Positions 32,955 to 41,530 are shown, counted from the stretch's first letter. The stretch is DNA of 64,000 nt from an uncultured Bacteroidales bacterium (GCA_905234475.1 CAJOHX010000022.1:1-64000); one strand, 5' to 3'. Numbers and translations: made by a program. Notes: generated by a model from the letters alone, not told the origin.

Positions 32955-34321
32955 TGTTCAACCTTGACGCGACGGAGGACCAGCTCGATTTCGTGACGGT
33001 GTACGGCTCCGCCAAGCAGGGCTGGATGTCGCTCGACTGGAAGCAGCCGGGCTCCGACATCACCCCGCTGCTGGACACGATCCTCGACGTGATCCCGGCT
33101 CCGCCGGTGGTCGAGGGCACGCCGCAGTTGCTCATCTCCTCGCTGGAGTATTCCCCCTACGTGGGGCGCATCGCCGTGGGCCGCATTACGCGCGGCACGC
33201 TGCGCAGCGGCCAGCAGATCAGCCTGTGCAAGCGCTACGACATCATCCAGAAGCAGAAGATCAAGCAGCTGATGGTCTTCGAGGGCCTGGGTAAGACGAA
33301 CGTGGAGGAGGTCCAGTGCGGCGATATCTGCGCCGTGGTGGGCATCGACGGTTTCGAGATCGGCGACACGATCGCGGACTTCGAGAACCCGGAGGCGCTG
33401 GAGCCGATCGCCGTGGACGAGCCCACGATGAGCATGCTTTTCACGATCAACAATTCCCCCTTCTTCGGCAAGGACGGCAAGTTCGTGACCTCGCGCCACC
33501 TCAAGGAGCGCCTGGACAAGGAGCTGGAGAAGAACCTCGCGCTGCGCGTCAAGCCGGGCCTCACGGCCGACTCCTTCGTGGTTTACGGCCGCGGCGTGCT
33601 GCACCTGTCGGTGCTCATCGAGACGATGCGCCGGGAGGGCTTCGAGCTGCAGGTGGGCCAGCCCAAGGTGCTGGACAAGACCATCGGCGGCCAGCGCTGC
33701 GAGCCCATCGAGGACCTCTCCATCGAGGTGCCGGAGGAGTTCGTGGGCGCGGCCATCGAGATTGCCACGCGGCGCAAGGGCGCACTGGTGCGCATGGAGC
33801 CGCGCGGCGACAGGACCCTTCTGGAGTTCGAGATTCCTACGCGCGGCTTGATTGGCCTGCGCAGCAACCTGCTGACCGCCAGCCAGGGCGAGGCCATCGT
33901 GGCGCACCGTTTCAAGGAATACCAGCCCTACAAGGGCGAGATTGAGCACCGCAACAACGGCTCCCTCGTCTCCATCGAGACGGGCCAGTCTATCGCCTAT
34001 TCGATGAACAAACTGCTGGACCGCGGCCGCTTCTTCGTGGAGCCGGGCGAGGAGATCTACGCCGGCCAGGTGGTGGGCGAGCACACGCGCGAGCGCGACC
34101 TCAACATCAATATCTGCAAGACCAAGAAGCTCACGAACGTCCGCGCCGCGGGCTCCGACGAGAAGATCATCCTCCCGCCGGCCATCAAGTTCTCCCTCGA
34201 GGAAGCGCTGGAGTACATCCAGGACGACGAGCTCGTGGAGGTGACCCCGCACTTCATGCGTCTGCGCAAAATCCTGCTCGATCCGCTGGCCCGCAAGAGA
34301 AACAGCGACAACGAAGAATGA
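32954..34321 (+). CDS. typA: Ribosome-associated GTPase TypA/BipA, C-terminal part (frameshifted)
   Basis: This 455-codon ORF continues TypA from [13 protein letters not shown] through G5 (YGSAKQGWM), domain II (about 65-155, [15 protein letters not shown]), the EF-G-like domain III, domain V ([20 protein letters not shown]) and the TypA-specific C-terminal domain ([40 protein letters not shown]). TypA acts on ribosomes in assembly and stress. With the preceding ORF it makes a ~600-aa protein, the usual length. If the break is real, reinitiation at TGATG could yield two chains, but a G domain cut between G4 and G5 would hardly work unless the parts join. Confidence 0.92.
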   Translation: MFNLDATEDQLDFVTVYGSAKQGWMSLDWKQPGSDITPLLDTILDVIPAPPVVEGTPQLLISSLEYSPYVGRIAVGRITRGTLRSGQQISLCKRYDIIQKQKIKQLMVFEGLGKTNVEEVQCGDICAVVGIDGFEIGDTIADFENPEALEPIAVDEPTMSMLFTINNSPFFGKDGKFVTSRHLKERLDKELEKNLALRVKPGLTADSFVVYGRGVLHLSVLIETMRREGFELQVGQPKVLDKTIGGQRCEPIEDLSIEVPEEFVGAAIEIATRRKGALVRMEPRGDRTLLEFEIPTRGLIGLRSNLLTASQGEAIVAHRFKEYQPYKGEIEHRNNGSLVSIETGQSIAYSMNKLLDRGRFFVEPGEEIYAGQVVGEHTRERDLNINICKTKKLTNVRAAGSDEKIILPPAIKFSLEEALEYIQDDELVEVTPHFMRLRKILLDPLARKRNSDNEE

Positions 34322-34326
34322 TTTTA

Positions 34327-34357
34327 GTTGCTAATCGTAAAAAAATTGCTAACTTTG
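34327..34357 (+). promoter_or_regulatory. Bacteroidota-type promoter (GTTG-N19-TAACTTTG)
   Basis: GTTG (34327-34330) and TAACTTTG (34350-34357) are 19 nt apart. The -7 element overlaps the most upstream plausible start codon of the DUF177 gene. Confidence 0.6.
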
Positions 34358-34741
34358 CAACCCTTTGTAGTTAAACTGACAAGTCTGGCACCCGGAACGA
34401 ACCGTTTTACATGGCACGCGGGAGCCGAGTTCTTTGAAGCATTCGGGAATGTCGAGATCCTCGACGCCGATCTGGAAGTGACGGCCCGGGTGGCCAGCCA
34501 TGGGCTGACCGCGGAGGCCTCCTGCGAGATCGCGGGGAGCGTGACCGTCGCTTGCGACAGATGCCTTGAGGACCTCGTCATTGAGGTGGAGACTTCCTTC
34601 GAGGAGCAGTACACCCCGGAAGACGACGAACTGGACCTGAGCCAGGACGTGTACGACTACGTCTGCACGTCGCTGCCCCTCCAGCGCGTCCATCCGGAAG
34701 GGGAGTGCAACCAGGAGACTACAAAGTATTTGAGTAAATAA
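34355..34741 (+). CDS. DUF177 (YceD-like) protein
   Basis: This ~128-aa protein fits the DUF177 family: a beta-rich N-terminal half, CDRCLEDLVIEVETSFEEQYTPEDDE in the middle, then DVYDYVCTSLPLQRVHPEG, where YceD proteins have their I.L..P..H-C signature. DUF177 genes precede rpmF in most bacteria, as here (19-nt gap), and the E. coli and plant members act in 23S rRNA handling. The start is uncertain: no ATG or GTG precedes the conserved part, and the in-frame TTG at 34355 lies inside the -7 promoter element. A non-standard start downstream is possible. Confidence 0.82.
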   Translation: MQPFVVKLTSLAPGTNRFTWHAGAEFFEAFGNVEILDADLEVTARVASHGLTAEASCEIAGSVTVACDRCLEDLVIEVETSFEEQYTPEDDELDLSQDVYDYVCTSLPLQRVHPEGECNQETTKYLSK

Positions 34742-34760
34742 TATTTAAAAAGATAAAGCA

Positions 34761-34943
34761 ATGGCACATCCGAAACACAAACTTTCCAAGCAGCGCCGGG
34801 ACAAGCGCCGCACGCATGACTTTGCGCCGGTCCCGACCCTCGCCACCTGCCCGAACTGCGGTGCGACCGTGATCTATCACCGTGTCTGCCCTGAGTGCGG
34901 TTACTACAGAGGCCGTCAGATCGTCGTCAAGAACGCTGAGTAA
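34761..34943 (+). CDS. rpmF: 50S ribosomal protein L32
   Basis: This 60-aa protein has the L32 pattern MAHPKHKLSKQRRDKRRTHD and the Cys4 zinc site CPNCGATVIYHRVCPECGYYRG. It follows the DUF177 gene as usual. The fatty-acid genes plsX and fabH that often come next are absent; a terminator and a tRNA follow. Confidence 0.97.
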   Translation: MAHPKHKLSKQRRDKRRTHDFAPVPTLATCPNCGATVIYHRVCPECGYYRGRQIVVKNAE

Positions 34944-34953
34944 TCTGTGAAAA

Positions 34954-34975
34954 GGCCGCCGCGAGCGGCTTTTTT
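34954..34975 (+). terminator. Terminator of rpmF
   Basis: GCCGC-CGCGA-GCGGC stem and loop followed by six T, ending at the base before tRNA-Arg. Confidence 0.8.
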
Positions 34976-35047
34976 GGTCCCTTAGTTCAACGGATAGAAC
35001 GAAGGTTTCCTAAACCTTAAATAGTGGTTCGATTCCACTAGGGACTA
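34976..35047 (+). tRNA. tRNA-Arg (anticodon CCT)
   Basis: Acceptor GGTCCCT pairs with AGGGACT (G-T at the end pair); D arm GTTC/GAAC; anticodon loop TTCCTAA in the AAGGT/ACCTT stem gives CCT; T arm AGTGG-TTCGATT-CCACT. CCA is not encoded, unlike tRNA-Leu at 26715. No separate promoter was found; the preceding terminator reaches its first base, so expression may rely on readthrough. Confidence 0.93.
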
Positions 35048-35048
35048 C

Positions 35049-35078
35049 AAAAAAGACAGGCAAGCGCCTGTCTTTTTT
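35049..35078. terminator. Bidirectional terminator
   Basis: AAAAAAGACAGGC-AAGC-GCCTGTCTTTTTT is symmetric and can stop both tRNA-Arg (plus) and the GH31 gene (minus), which ends at 35095. Confidence 0.85.
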
Positions 35079-35094
35079 GTAGTCCTGAATCCCA

Positions 35095-37422
35095 TTACAA
35101 CTTGACAGTCTGTGCGGTACCGTCGTAGCGGAGCGCGACGGTGCGGCCGTCGGGCAGCGTCACGCGGAAGCTGCGCTCCTGCAGCATGCCCGGGAAGGAG
35201 CCCCGGCGCGCGCCGATGGTGAGCGTCCGGCCTTTCAGCGTGAATTCGATCGTGCTGCAGGCGCCCTGCTCGTAGCGGTAGGTGTCACCCTCGTCTTCAT
35301 AGAGCGTGAAACTGCCGTCGGCTCCCGGGAAGACGCGGATCTCCAGGTCGTCCCAGGGCTTCTCGTCGCAGTACTGCACGTCGGGTCCGATCGGGATGAT
35401 GGCCCCGGCGCGCGCGTACAGCGGCACGCTAGCGAGCTGCGTGGGGCGCGTGACCGTCTGCCCGCCCTTGAAGCGCTCGCCGGTCTCGAAATCATACCAG
35501 TCCGTGCCTTTCGGCAGATAGACCTGCGTGCTGCGCGGGGCGGAGAAGTCCACCGGCGTGGCGTCGAAGCGGACCTCTTCCGGGGTGTACTGCGCATGCA
35601 CGACGGGGGCGGCCAGCAGGCTGCGTCCGAACATGAACTCATCCGCGCACTCCCAACCCGCCTTGTCGGCAGGGAAATCCATCACCAGCGCCCGCTGGAA
35701 GGTCCCTCCTGCAGCGTTGACCTCATGCGCGGTCGCATAGATATAGGGCAGGAGCGCATAGCGCAGGCGGATCGTCGACGCAATAGCGTCGTAGACCGGC
35801 TCGCCCGGATCGCCGAATTCCCAGATCTCCCGGCGAGAGCTCTCGCCGTGGCTGCGCATCATGGGGCTCAGCGCACCGTACTGCAGCCAACGCACGTAGA
35901 GCTCCTGGAAGAGCGGATTGCGCGCGCAGCTCGCGTCGCCGTAGACGCGGTTGTAGCCATTCGGGAAGAAGCCGCCGCAGTCGGTGTTGAAATGGGGATT
36001 GCCCGTCAGGGCGAAGCCCAGTCCGGCGGGGATCTGCGCGCGAAGCGTCGCCCACGAAGAGCCCACGTCGCCGCTCCAGGTGTCGGCGCCGGTGCGCTGC
36101 TGACCGGCATAGGCCGAGCGCGTGAGGATCATCACGCGGCGGTCGGAGACCTGCTTCTGGTTGTCCGCCACGCCCTCCACCGACACGATGGGGAAGGCGT
36201 TGCGCACCTTGCGCAGCGATCCCGCTCCGGTTGTAATCTCCAGGTCACTGTCTTTATAATCAATATGATCCGGCTCGGTGGAGTCCATCCACCAACCGTC
36301 GATGCCCATCTTCTCCAGGCGGAGCAGATTCTTCCAATAGATGTCCCGGGCTTCCGCCGAGAAAGGATCATACGGCCGCACGCCCGACGGATAGTCCATG
36401 CGCGGGGGCCAGTCCGGCAGGCCCGACTGCGGCCAGGTCTGGAAATCATAGAGCAGCCCCTTGGGTGCGAGCTCGCGGTAGGCCTTGGTCATCGGGCCGA
36501 ACGAGGCCCAGATGGAAATCAGCATGTGGGCGTGCCGGGCATGCACCTCGTCAATCATCGCCTGCGCGTCGCGGAAGTCGTCGTTGAGGAACTCCATGGC
36601 ATTCCACTGGTAATTGTTGCCCCAGTACTGCCAGTCCTGGATGATGCAGTCGATGGGGACGCCCCGCTCGCGGTATCCGCGCAGTGCGTCGAGCAGCTCG
36701 CGGCTGCTCTTGTACCGCTCGCGGCTCTGCATGAAGCCATAGCCCCACAGCGGCAGCATCGGCACCTGCCCGGTTAGCGCGCGGATGCCCGCAATCACCC
36801 CGTCGGCATCGCCGCCGTAAATGAAATAGTAATCCACCGCCTGCCCCACTTCCGACTCGAAGAGCATGCCGTCGGCATTGTCCCGGAACGTGGTCGGGGA
36901 AGGATTGTCCCAGAAGATGCCGTAGCCCTTGACGGACTGGACGATGGGCACGAAGTCCTCCGTATTGCCCTGGATCATGTAGCGCTCCTTGCCGCGCAGC
37001 GACAGGGCGCCGTCCTGCAGGATGCCCAGCCCGTAGAAGGGCTCGTCCGCCTCCGGCAGGAAGGTCTGGCGCACAATCTTTGCGCCTTTGTCCAGCCCCT
37101 CCGTGCGCGTCTCAAGGCTCCAGGCGCCCTCTTTCAGCAGGAGCTTGCCCTTCGGGGAAAAGAAACGCACCGTGCCGTCCACGGCGACGGCCACCTTCAG
37201 CGCGCCGCTGTCGTACATCGTGCCGCCCTTCGTGACGGACGGCTTCACGTCGACCGCCTGCGGGCCGGCCGTCACGGCGAAGCTGTGCTCCGCCGCCGGA
37301 CCGCCCTTGACGATCCGGACGATGCTCGGGGTGTAGAACTGCACGGACACGTCCTGCTGCGCGCGGCCCGGCCACGCGGCGAGGAGCAGGAGAAGGAAGG
37401 AGAGGGGGGCTGATTTTCTCAT
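35095..37422 (-). CDS. GH31 family alpha-glycosidase, probably alpha-xylosidase or alpha-glucosidase
   Basis: This 775-aa exported enzyme (signal peptide MRKSAPLSFLLLLLAAWPGRA) has an N-terminal beta domain, the GH31 (beta/alpha)8 barrel (about 225-560) and C-terminal beta domains. The nucleophile is D380 in WWMDSTEPD and the acid/base is D452 in WSGDVGSSW. IIQDWQYWG, GGFFPNGYNR and YVRWLQYGALSPMMRSHG are typical of the family. The ATG at 37422 was chosen because the longer frame (37503) has no signal peptide at its start and crosses a promoter. With uxaC and a GH3 enzyme nearby, use of xylan- or xyloglucan-type oligosaccharides is likely; exact linkage is not deducible. Confidence 0.92.
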   Translation of the reverse strand: MRKSAPLSFLLLLLAAWPGRAQQDVSVQFYTPSIVRIVKGGPAAEHSFAVTAGPQAVDVKPSVTKGGTMYDSGALKVAVAVDGTVRFFSPKGKLLLKEGAWSLETRTEGLDKGAKIVRQTFLPEADEPFYGLGILQDGALSLRGKERYMIQGNTEDFVPIVQSVKGYGIFWDNPSPTTFRDNADGMLFESEVGQAVDYYFIYGGDADGVIAGIRALTGQVPMLPLWGYGFMQSRERYKSSRELLDALRGYRERGVPIDCIIQDWQYWGNNYQWNAMEFLNDDFRDAQAMIDEVHARHAHMLISIWASFGPMTKAYRELAPKGLLYDFQTWPQSGLPDWPPRMDYPSGVRPYDPFSAEARDIYWKNLLRLEKMGIDGWWMDSTEPDHIDYKDSDLEITTGAGSLRKVRNAFPIVSVEGVADNQKQVSDRRVMILTRSAYAGQQRTGADTWSGDVGSSWATLRAQIPAGLGFALTGNPHFNTDCGGFFPNGYNRVYGDASCARNPLFQELYVRWLQYGALSPMMRSHGESSRREIWEFGDPGEPVYDAIASTIRLRYALLPYIYATAHEVNAAGGTFQRALVMDFPADKAGWECADEFMFGRSLLAAPVVHAQYTPEEVRFDATPVDFSAPRSTQVYLPKGTDWYDFETGERFKGGQTVTRPTQLASVPLYARAGAIIPIGPDVQYCDEKPWDDLEIRVFPGADGSFTLYEDEGDTYRYEQGACSTIEFTLKGRTLTIGARRGSFPGMLQERSFRVTLPDGRTVALRYDGTAQTVKL

Positions 37423-37428
37423 AACTCC

Positions 37429-37436
37429 CAAAAATA
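37429..37436 (-). promoter_or_regulatory. Bacteroidota-type promoter, -7 element TATTTTTG
   Basis: TATTTTTG on the minus strand ends 6 nt before the GH31 start codon. Confidence 0.55.
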
Positions 37437-37467
37437 CGAAAAACCTGCAAAAAATCATATATCTGCT

Positions 37468-37608
37468 AAGGTCGGCACCGAAATCGGCCTTTTTCGGTGC
37501 CACCCCCGGCTGCGCACCCTGGGGTTGGATCGATTTTGGCCTTTTTCGGTGCCGACCTCATCTTCAAAACAAGGGTCGGCGCCAAAAACCGCCCTATCCG
37601 GCGCCGAG
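37468..37608. repeat. Compound palindromic repeat, copy A
   Basis: This intergenic block holds nested hairpins. GGTCGGCACCGAAA (from 37470) pairs with TTTCGGTGCCGACC (to 37557), GGCACCGAA also pairs locally with TTCGGTGCC (to 37502), and CGGCGCC/GGCGCCG closes a 30-nt hairpin at 37577-37606. The segment 37495-37541 matches 46334-46380 in inverted orientation at 44 of 47 positions. The block lies between the GH31 promoter and the end of the HicB-like gene. No coding capacity is seen. Confidence 0.8.
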
Positions 37609-37652
37609 GTGTTGTCAAAAAGAGAAGTGAACTGATTACTATTGCAATTACG

Positions 37653-37907
37653 CTAAGAAATAGCAATCATCTTCGCGGCCGCGCGGGCGGTGAGTTCCCA
37701 CTCAAGCTCCCACGAGCTGTCCAGGAACTCAGCAGGAATGGCCTCTCCGTCCTCGCGCATCCCTTCAATGTGAAAACGGAGCCCCTCTTCTATGTTCTTT
37801 TTGACTTCGTCCAATGTACGGCCGGTTGATACACATGCGATGCGATCGTCCGCCGGGCACGCAGCGTAATTGTCGGTGTAGTCAACAATGATTCTGATTT
37901 TGGACAT
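37653..37907 (-). CDS. HicB-like antitoxin-family protein, orphan and possibly truncated
   Basis: This 84-aa protein has the HicB partial RNase-H fold pattern: IRIIVDYTDNYAACPADD, CVSTGRTLDEVKKNIEEGLRFHIEGMREDGEAIP. Long HicB antitoxins continue into a C-terminal DNA-binding domain; here the protein ends LTARAAAKMIAIS shortly after the conserved EWEL strand, so that domain is missing. No HicA toxin gene is adjacent on either side. Palindromic repeat copy A starts 44 nt after its stop, which could mark a deletion or insertion that removed its tail. It may be a remnant. Confidence 0.65.
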   Translation of the reverse strand: MSKIRIIVDYTDNYAACPADDRIACVSTGRTLDEVKKNIEEGLRFHIEGMREDGEAIPAEFLDSSWELEWELTARAAAKMIAIS

Positions 37908-37943
37908 GGTCTACTCTCGCTTTTTTGAAGGTTTAGGGACGAA

Positions 37944-39347
37944 TCAGAAGCCGAAATATACTTTGGCGTTGCGGTAGGAGATGTCTTCGATCATGGCGCC
38001 GATGCGCTCTATCTCGGAGGCGGGCAGGCGGCCGCTGTCCACGTCGGCGCCGACCACGTCGCAGAGGATCCTGCGGAAATACTCGTGGCGCGTGTAGCTG
38101 ATGAAGCTGCGCGAGTCGGTGAGCATGCCCACGAAGCGGCTCAGCAGCCCGAGCTCGGAGAGGGTGTCCAGCTGGCGGCGCATGCCGTGCTCCTGGTCGA
38201 GGAACCACCAGCCGGCGCCGAGCTGCATCTTGCCGGGGACGGACCCGTCGTTGAAGTTGCCGGCCATCGTGGCCATGACCTCGAAGTCCTTGGGATTGAG
38301 GCAGTAGAGGATGGTCTTGGCAAGGTGTCCCTCGTCGTCGAGCCGGTCGAAGAAGCGGTTGCCGGCGGCGGAGATCTCCAGGTCCAGGATGGAATCGAAA
38401 CCCGTGTCGGGACCGGCCTGCCGCAGCATGCGGGCGCTGTTGTTGCGGATGGGGCCGACGTGGAACTGCTGGGCCCAGCCGGACTCGGCGTCCATGACCG
38501 CCAGGTCGTGCAGCAGCGCGCTCTGGAACTTGTCCAGCTCGACGGCATTGGGGCGCTTGCCGAGGAGGACCTTCTTGAAGATCAGCTCGATCTCGAGCGC
38601 GGTGTAGTCCGCGGCGTGGAAGGTGTCCAGGCCGTGGTCGGACAGCCGACAGCCCGCCTTGGCGAAGAAATCGTGGCGGATCTGGAGGGCTTCGACCAGG
38701 TCGGCGTAGGCGTCGATCTCCTTGCCGGCGGCCTCGCCGAGGCGATTCAGATAAGCCTTGTAGGCCTTGGGATCCTCAATCGCGATGGCCTTGTCCGGGC
38801 GCCAGGTCGGCAGGACCTTGGTGCCGAAGGGGTGCGCCGCGATCTGGCGGTGCCAGCGCAGGTCGTCCGCCGGGTCGTCGGTCGTGCAGACGACCTCCAC
38901 GCCGAAGCGGCGGATGAGCGCCTGGCCCCGGAAATCCGGCTCCTGCAGCTTGGCGTTGCATTCTTCGAAGATGTCCCGAGCGGTCGCGGGGCTCAGCAGG
39001 GTGTCGATGCCGAACACGCGCTTGAGCTCCAGGTGCGTCCAGTGGTAGAGCGGGTTGCGCATCGTGTAGGGGATGGTCTCCGCCCATTTCTCGAAGACTT
39101 CCCACGGGGAATGGTCCTTGCCCGTGATGTACTCCTCCGGGATGCCGTTTGCGCGCATCGCGCGCCATTTGTAATGGTCGCCGCCCAGCCACAGCTGCGT
39201 GATGTCGCGGAACTGGATGTTCTCGGCGATCTCCTGCGGGTTGAGGTGGCAGTGATAGTCGATGATGGGCTGGCCTTTGGCGTGCGTGTGATAGAGCTGC
39301 TGCGCCGTGGGGCCGGAGAGGAGGAAGTCTTTGTGGATGAAGGTCAT
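37944..39347 (-). CDS. uxaC: Glucuronate/galacturonate isomerase
   Basis: This 467-aa isomerase turns D-glucuronate to D-fructuronate (and galacturonate to tagaturonate). It is an amidohydrolase-fold protein with IIDYHCHLNPQEIAEN near residue 28, the CTTDDPADDL block at about 173, and HVGPIRNNSARM, TRHEYFRRILCD further on; all are UxaC hallmarks and the length is typical. Its ATG overlaps the GH3 stop by 4 nt, so it is cotranscribed with that exported glycosidase. The pairing suggests use of uronic-acid-decorated hemicellulose. Confidence 0.95.
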   Translation of the reverse strand: MTFIHKDFLLSGPTAQQLYHTHAKGQPIIDYHCHLNPQEIAENIQFRDITQLWLGGDHYKWRAMRANGIPEEYITGKDHSPWEVFEKWAETIPYTMRNPLYHWTHLELKRVFGIDTLLSPATARDIFEECNAKLQEPDFRGQALIRRFGVEVVCTTDDPADDLRWHRQIAAHPFGTKVLPTWRPDKAIAIEDPKAYKAYLNRLGEAAGKEIDAYADLVEALQIRHDFFAKAGCRLSDHGLDTFHAADYTALEIELIFKKVLLGKRPNAVELDKFQSALLHDLAVMDAESGWAQQFHVGPIRNNSARMLRQAGPDTGFDSILDLEISAAGNRFFDRLDDEGHLAKTILYCLNPKDFEVMATMAGNFNDGSVPGKMQLGAGWWFLDQEHGMRRQLDTLSELGLLSRFVGMLTDSRSFISYTRHEYFRRILCDVVGADVDSGRLPASEIERIGAMIEDISYRNAKVYFGF

Positions 39348-41452
39348 AGCTGGTTGAATCTTCTCTTGCTGATATTGAGTGCCTTGAGGTCGTGGCGGTC
39401 GGAGCTGGAGCCGTAGTAGAGCGTGAAGCGGCCCGGGGTGGCGCGGAGCTCGCCGCTCGCCTCGTCGTAGGCGGCGAAGACCTTGTCGTCCAGCGGGATG
39501 CGCACGGTCACGGACTTGCGGGCCGGGACGTGCACGCGCTGGAAGCCGCGCAGCGACAGGCGCGGGCCCTCCTCGTCGCCATGCTTGCGGACGTACAGCT
39601 GCACCACTTCGTCGCCGGCGACGCGGCTGGTGTTGCGGACCTTGAGGATCAGTTCGCCCCGCCAGATGCGGGCGCGGCTGTAGGTGAAGCGGGAGTAGCT
39701 CAGGCCGTGGCCGAAGGCGAACAGGGGCTCACCCTGGAAATAGCGGTAGGTGTGGCCGGAGGCCATGTCGTAGTCGTCAAAGTCGGGCAGGTCCTGGTCG
39801 CTGCGGTAGAAGGTGACCGGCAGACGGCCGGAAGGGTTGCAGTCGCCGAAGAGCACGTCCGCGATGGCGGTGCCGCCCGCCTCGCCCGGATACCAGGCCT
39901 GGAGGATGGCCTTACAGCGCTCCGTTTCGGGCAGCAGGCCCATGGCGGAGCCGGAATAGTTGACGAAGACGATGCGCTTGCCGAGCGTCCATAGCTCGGC
40001 GATCTCCTCGCGCTGGGCGCGCGGAAGCTCGATGGTAGTGCGGTCGCCGCGGTTGAAGCCCTCTGGGCTGTTGCGCATCTCCTCGCCCTCCATGCGCGGT
40101 GAGATGCCGCCGACGTAGATCACCACGTCGGCGTCGCGGGTGGAGACGATGTTGTCCGCACCTACCTTGGCGGTGATGCCCTCAAGGGCGGTGACGGTGC
40201 GGGCGGGGAAGCCGTTGTAGTTGCCCCACATGGCCGTGGAGTCGGTGGCGTTGGGGCCGAGGACGGCCACCTTGACGTTCTTTTTCAGCGGCAGGAAGCC
40301 GTTGCGGTTCTGCAGCAGGACCAGGCTCTCGCGGGCCATCTGCAGGGCCTTGGCGCGGTGCGCGTCGCAGGCGAGGAGCGCCTCGTCGATATGGTTCCAG
40401 CTCACGCTCTCGTCGGGATCCATTTCGCCCAGGCGGAAGCGCGCGACAAGAAGGCGCCGGAGCGAGACGTCGATGTCGGCTTCGGTGAGCTTGCCGGCCT
40501 TGACGGCGTCCAGCAGGTGGTCGTAGGAATTGCCGCACTCCAGGTCGGTGCCGGTGCGTACGGCCCGGGCGACGGCGGTGTTCGGGTCGCCGAGGTAGGT
40601 CCCGTGGCGGCCTTCGCGCCAGAAGTCGTCAATGGCGCCGCAGTCGCTCACGACGAGCCCCTTGTAGCCCCATTTTTCGCGGAGCATCTGGACCAGCAGC
40701 TGGTCGGAGCCGCAGCAGGGCTCGCCCTCGAGGCGGTTGTAGGCGCACATAACCTCCTGCACGTCGATGCGGGAAATGATGTCGCCGAAGGCGTAGAGAT
40801 AGGTCTCCGACAGGTCGCGCCAGGAGATGTCCTTCGCGTTGAACTGGTGGCGCGTGCCCTCCGGGCCGCTGTGGACGGCGTAGTGCTTGAGGCAGGCGTG
40901 GAGCTTGTCATACTTCGTGGAATCAGGACCCTGCAGGCCCTTGACCACCGCGTAGCCCATGCGGGCGGTGAGGTAGGGGTCTTCGCCGTAGGTCTCCTGC
41001 CCGCGGCCCCAGCGCGGGTCGCGGAAAATGTTGATGTTCGGCGTCCAGACCGTCAGGCCGTGGTACTGGGCGCTGCCCTGCGGGTCCTTGCGGTACTGGA
41101 TGAATTTGATGCGCTGCTCGGTGGAGGTGATATCGAAGACCTCCTCGAGCAGGGCGTCGTCCCAGCTGGCGGCCATGCCGATGGCCTGCGGGAACACGGT
41201 CGCGAGGCCGGCGCGGGCGGCGCCGTGCAGCGCCTCGCTCCACCAGTTGTATTCACGGATGCCAAGCTCCGGAATGGCCGGGCTGGCGTTCATCATCAGG
41301 GAGACTTTCTGCTTGAGGGAGAGCCTCCCAAGCAGGTCGTCCGCGCGCTGTTCGGGGCTGAGCGAGGCGTCCTGGTAGGGGAGGGTCTGCGCGGCGAGCG
41401 CGCCGCAGAAGGCGATTCCGGCGAGCAGGGAAAGGATACGTGTGCTGTGCAT
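39344..41452 (-). CDS. GH3 family beta-glycosidase, probably beta-xylosidase or beta-glucosidase
   Basis: This 702-aa exported enzyme (signal peptide ending GALAAQ) has the GH3 barrel (about 25-330), the alpha/beta sandwich (about 365-560) and a C-terminal fibronectin III-like domain (YVRKHGDEEGPRLSLRGFQRV). The nucleophile is D270 in VVSDCGAIDDF; KHYAVHSGPEGTRH and NIFRDPRWGRGQETYGEDPYL are the typical substrate-site blocks and fit bacterial beta-xylosidases best. Divergent from rpiB; a TATCTTTG promoter lies 25 nt upstream. Operon: GH3-uxaC. Confidence 0.92.
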   Translation of the reverse strand: MHSTRILSLLAGIAFCGALAAQTLPYQDASLSPEQRADDLLGRLSLKQKVSLMMNASPAIPELGIREYNWWSEALHGAARAGLATVFPQAIGMAASWDDALLEEVFDITSTEQRIKFIQYRKDPQGSAQYHGLTVWTPNINIFRDPRWGRGQETYGEDPYLTARMGYAVVKGLQGPDSTKYDKLHACLKHYAVHSGPEGTRHQFNAKDISWRDLSETYLYAFGDIISRIDVQEVMCAYNRLEGEPCCGSDQLLVQMLREKWGYKGLVVSDCGAIDDFWREGRHGTYLGDPNTAVARAVRTGTDLECGNSYDHLLDAVKAGKLTEADIDVSLRRLLVARFRLGEMDPDESVSWNHIDEALLACDAHRAKALQMARESLVLLQNRNGFLPLKKNVKVAVLGPNATDSTAMWGNYNGFPARTVTALEGITAKVGADNIVSTRDADVVIYVGGISPRMEGEEMRNSPEGFNRGDRTTIELPRAQREEIAELWTLGKRIVFVNYSGSAMGLLPETERCKAILQAWYPGEAGGTAIADVLFGDCNPSGRLPVTFYRSDQDLPDFDDYDMASGHTYRYFQGEPLFAFGHGLSYSRFTYSRARIWRGELILKVRNTSRVAGDEVVQLYVRKHGDEEGPRLSLRGFQRVHVPARKSVTVRIPLDDKVFAAYDEASGELRATPGRFTLYYGSSSDRHDLKALNISKRRFNQL

Positions 41453-41477
41453 GCGGTTGAAAGGTTTGGTTTCTTCT

Positions 41478-41485
41478 CAAAGATA
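41478..41485 (-). promoter_or_regulatory. Bacteroidota-type promoter, -7 element TATCTTTG
   Basis: An exact TAnnTTTG on the minus strand, 25 nt before the GH3 gene. Confidence 0.6.
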
Positions 41486-41515
41486 CGCGATTTCGGCGAA
41501 ATAAAAAAGAATGCT

Positions 41516-41523
41516 TATCTTTG
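41516..41523 (+). promoter_or_regulatory. Bacteroidota-type promoter, -7 element TATCTTTG
   Basis: An exact TAnnTTTG, 7 nt before the rpiB ATG, forming a divergent pair with the GH3 promoter. Confidence 0.6.
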
Positions 41524-41530
41524 TATTACC

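Noticed and set aside
37423..37503. Longer N-terminus of the GH31 protein from 37503
   Set aside because: It crosses the predicted promoter and the palindromic repeat, and the signal peptide starts at 37422.
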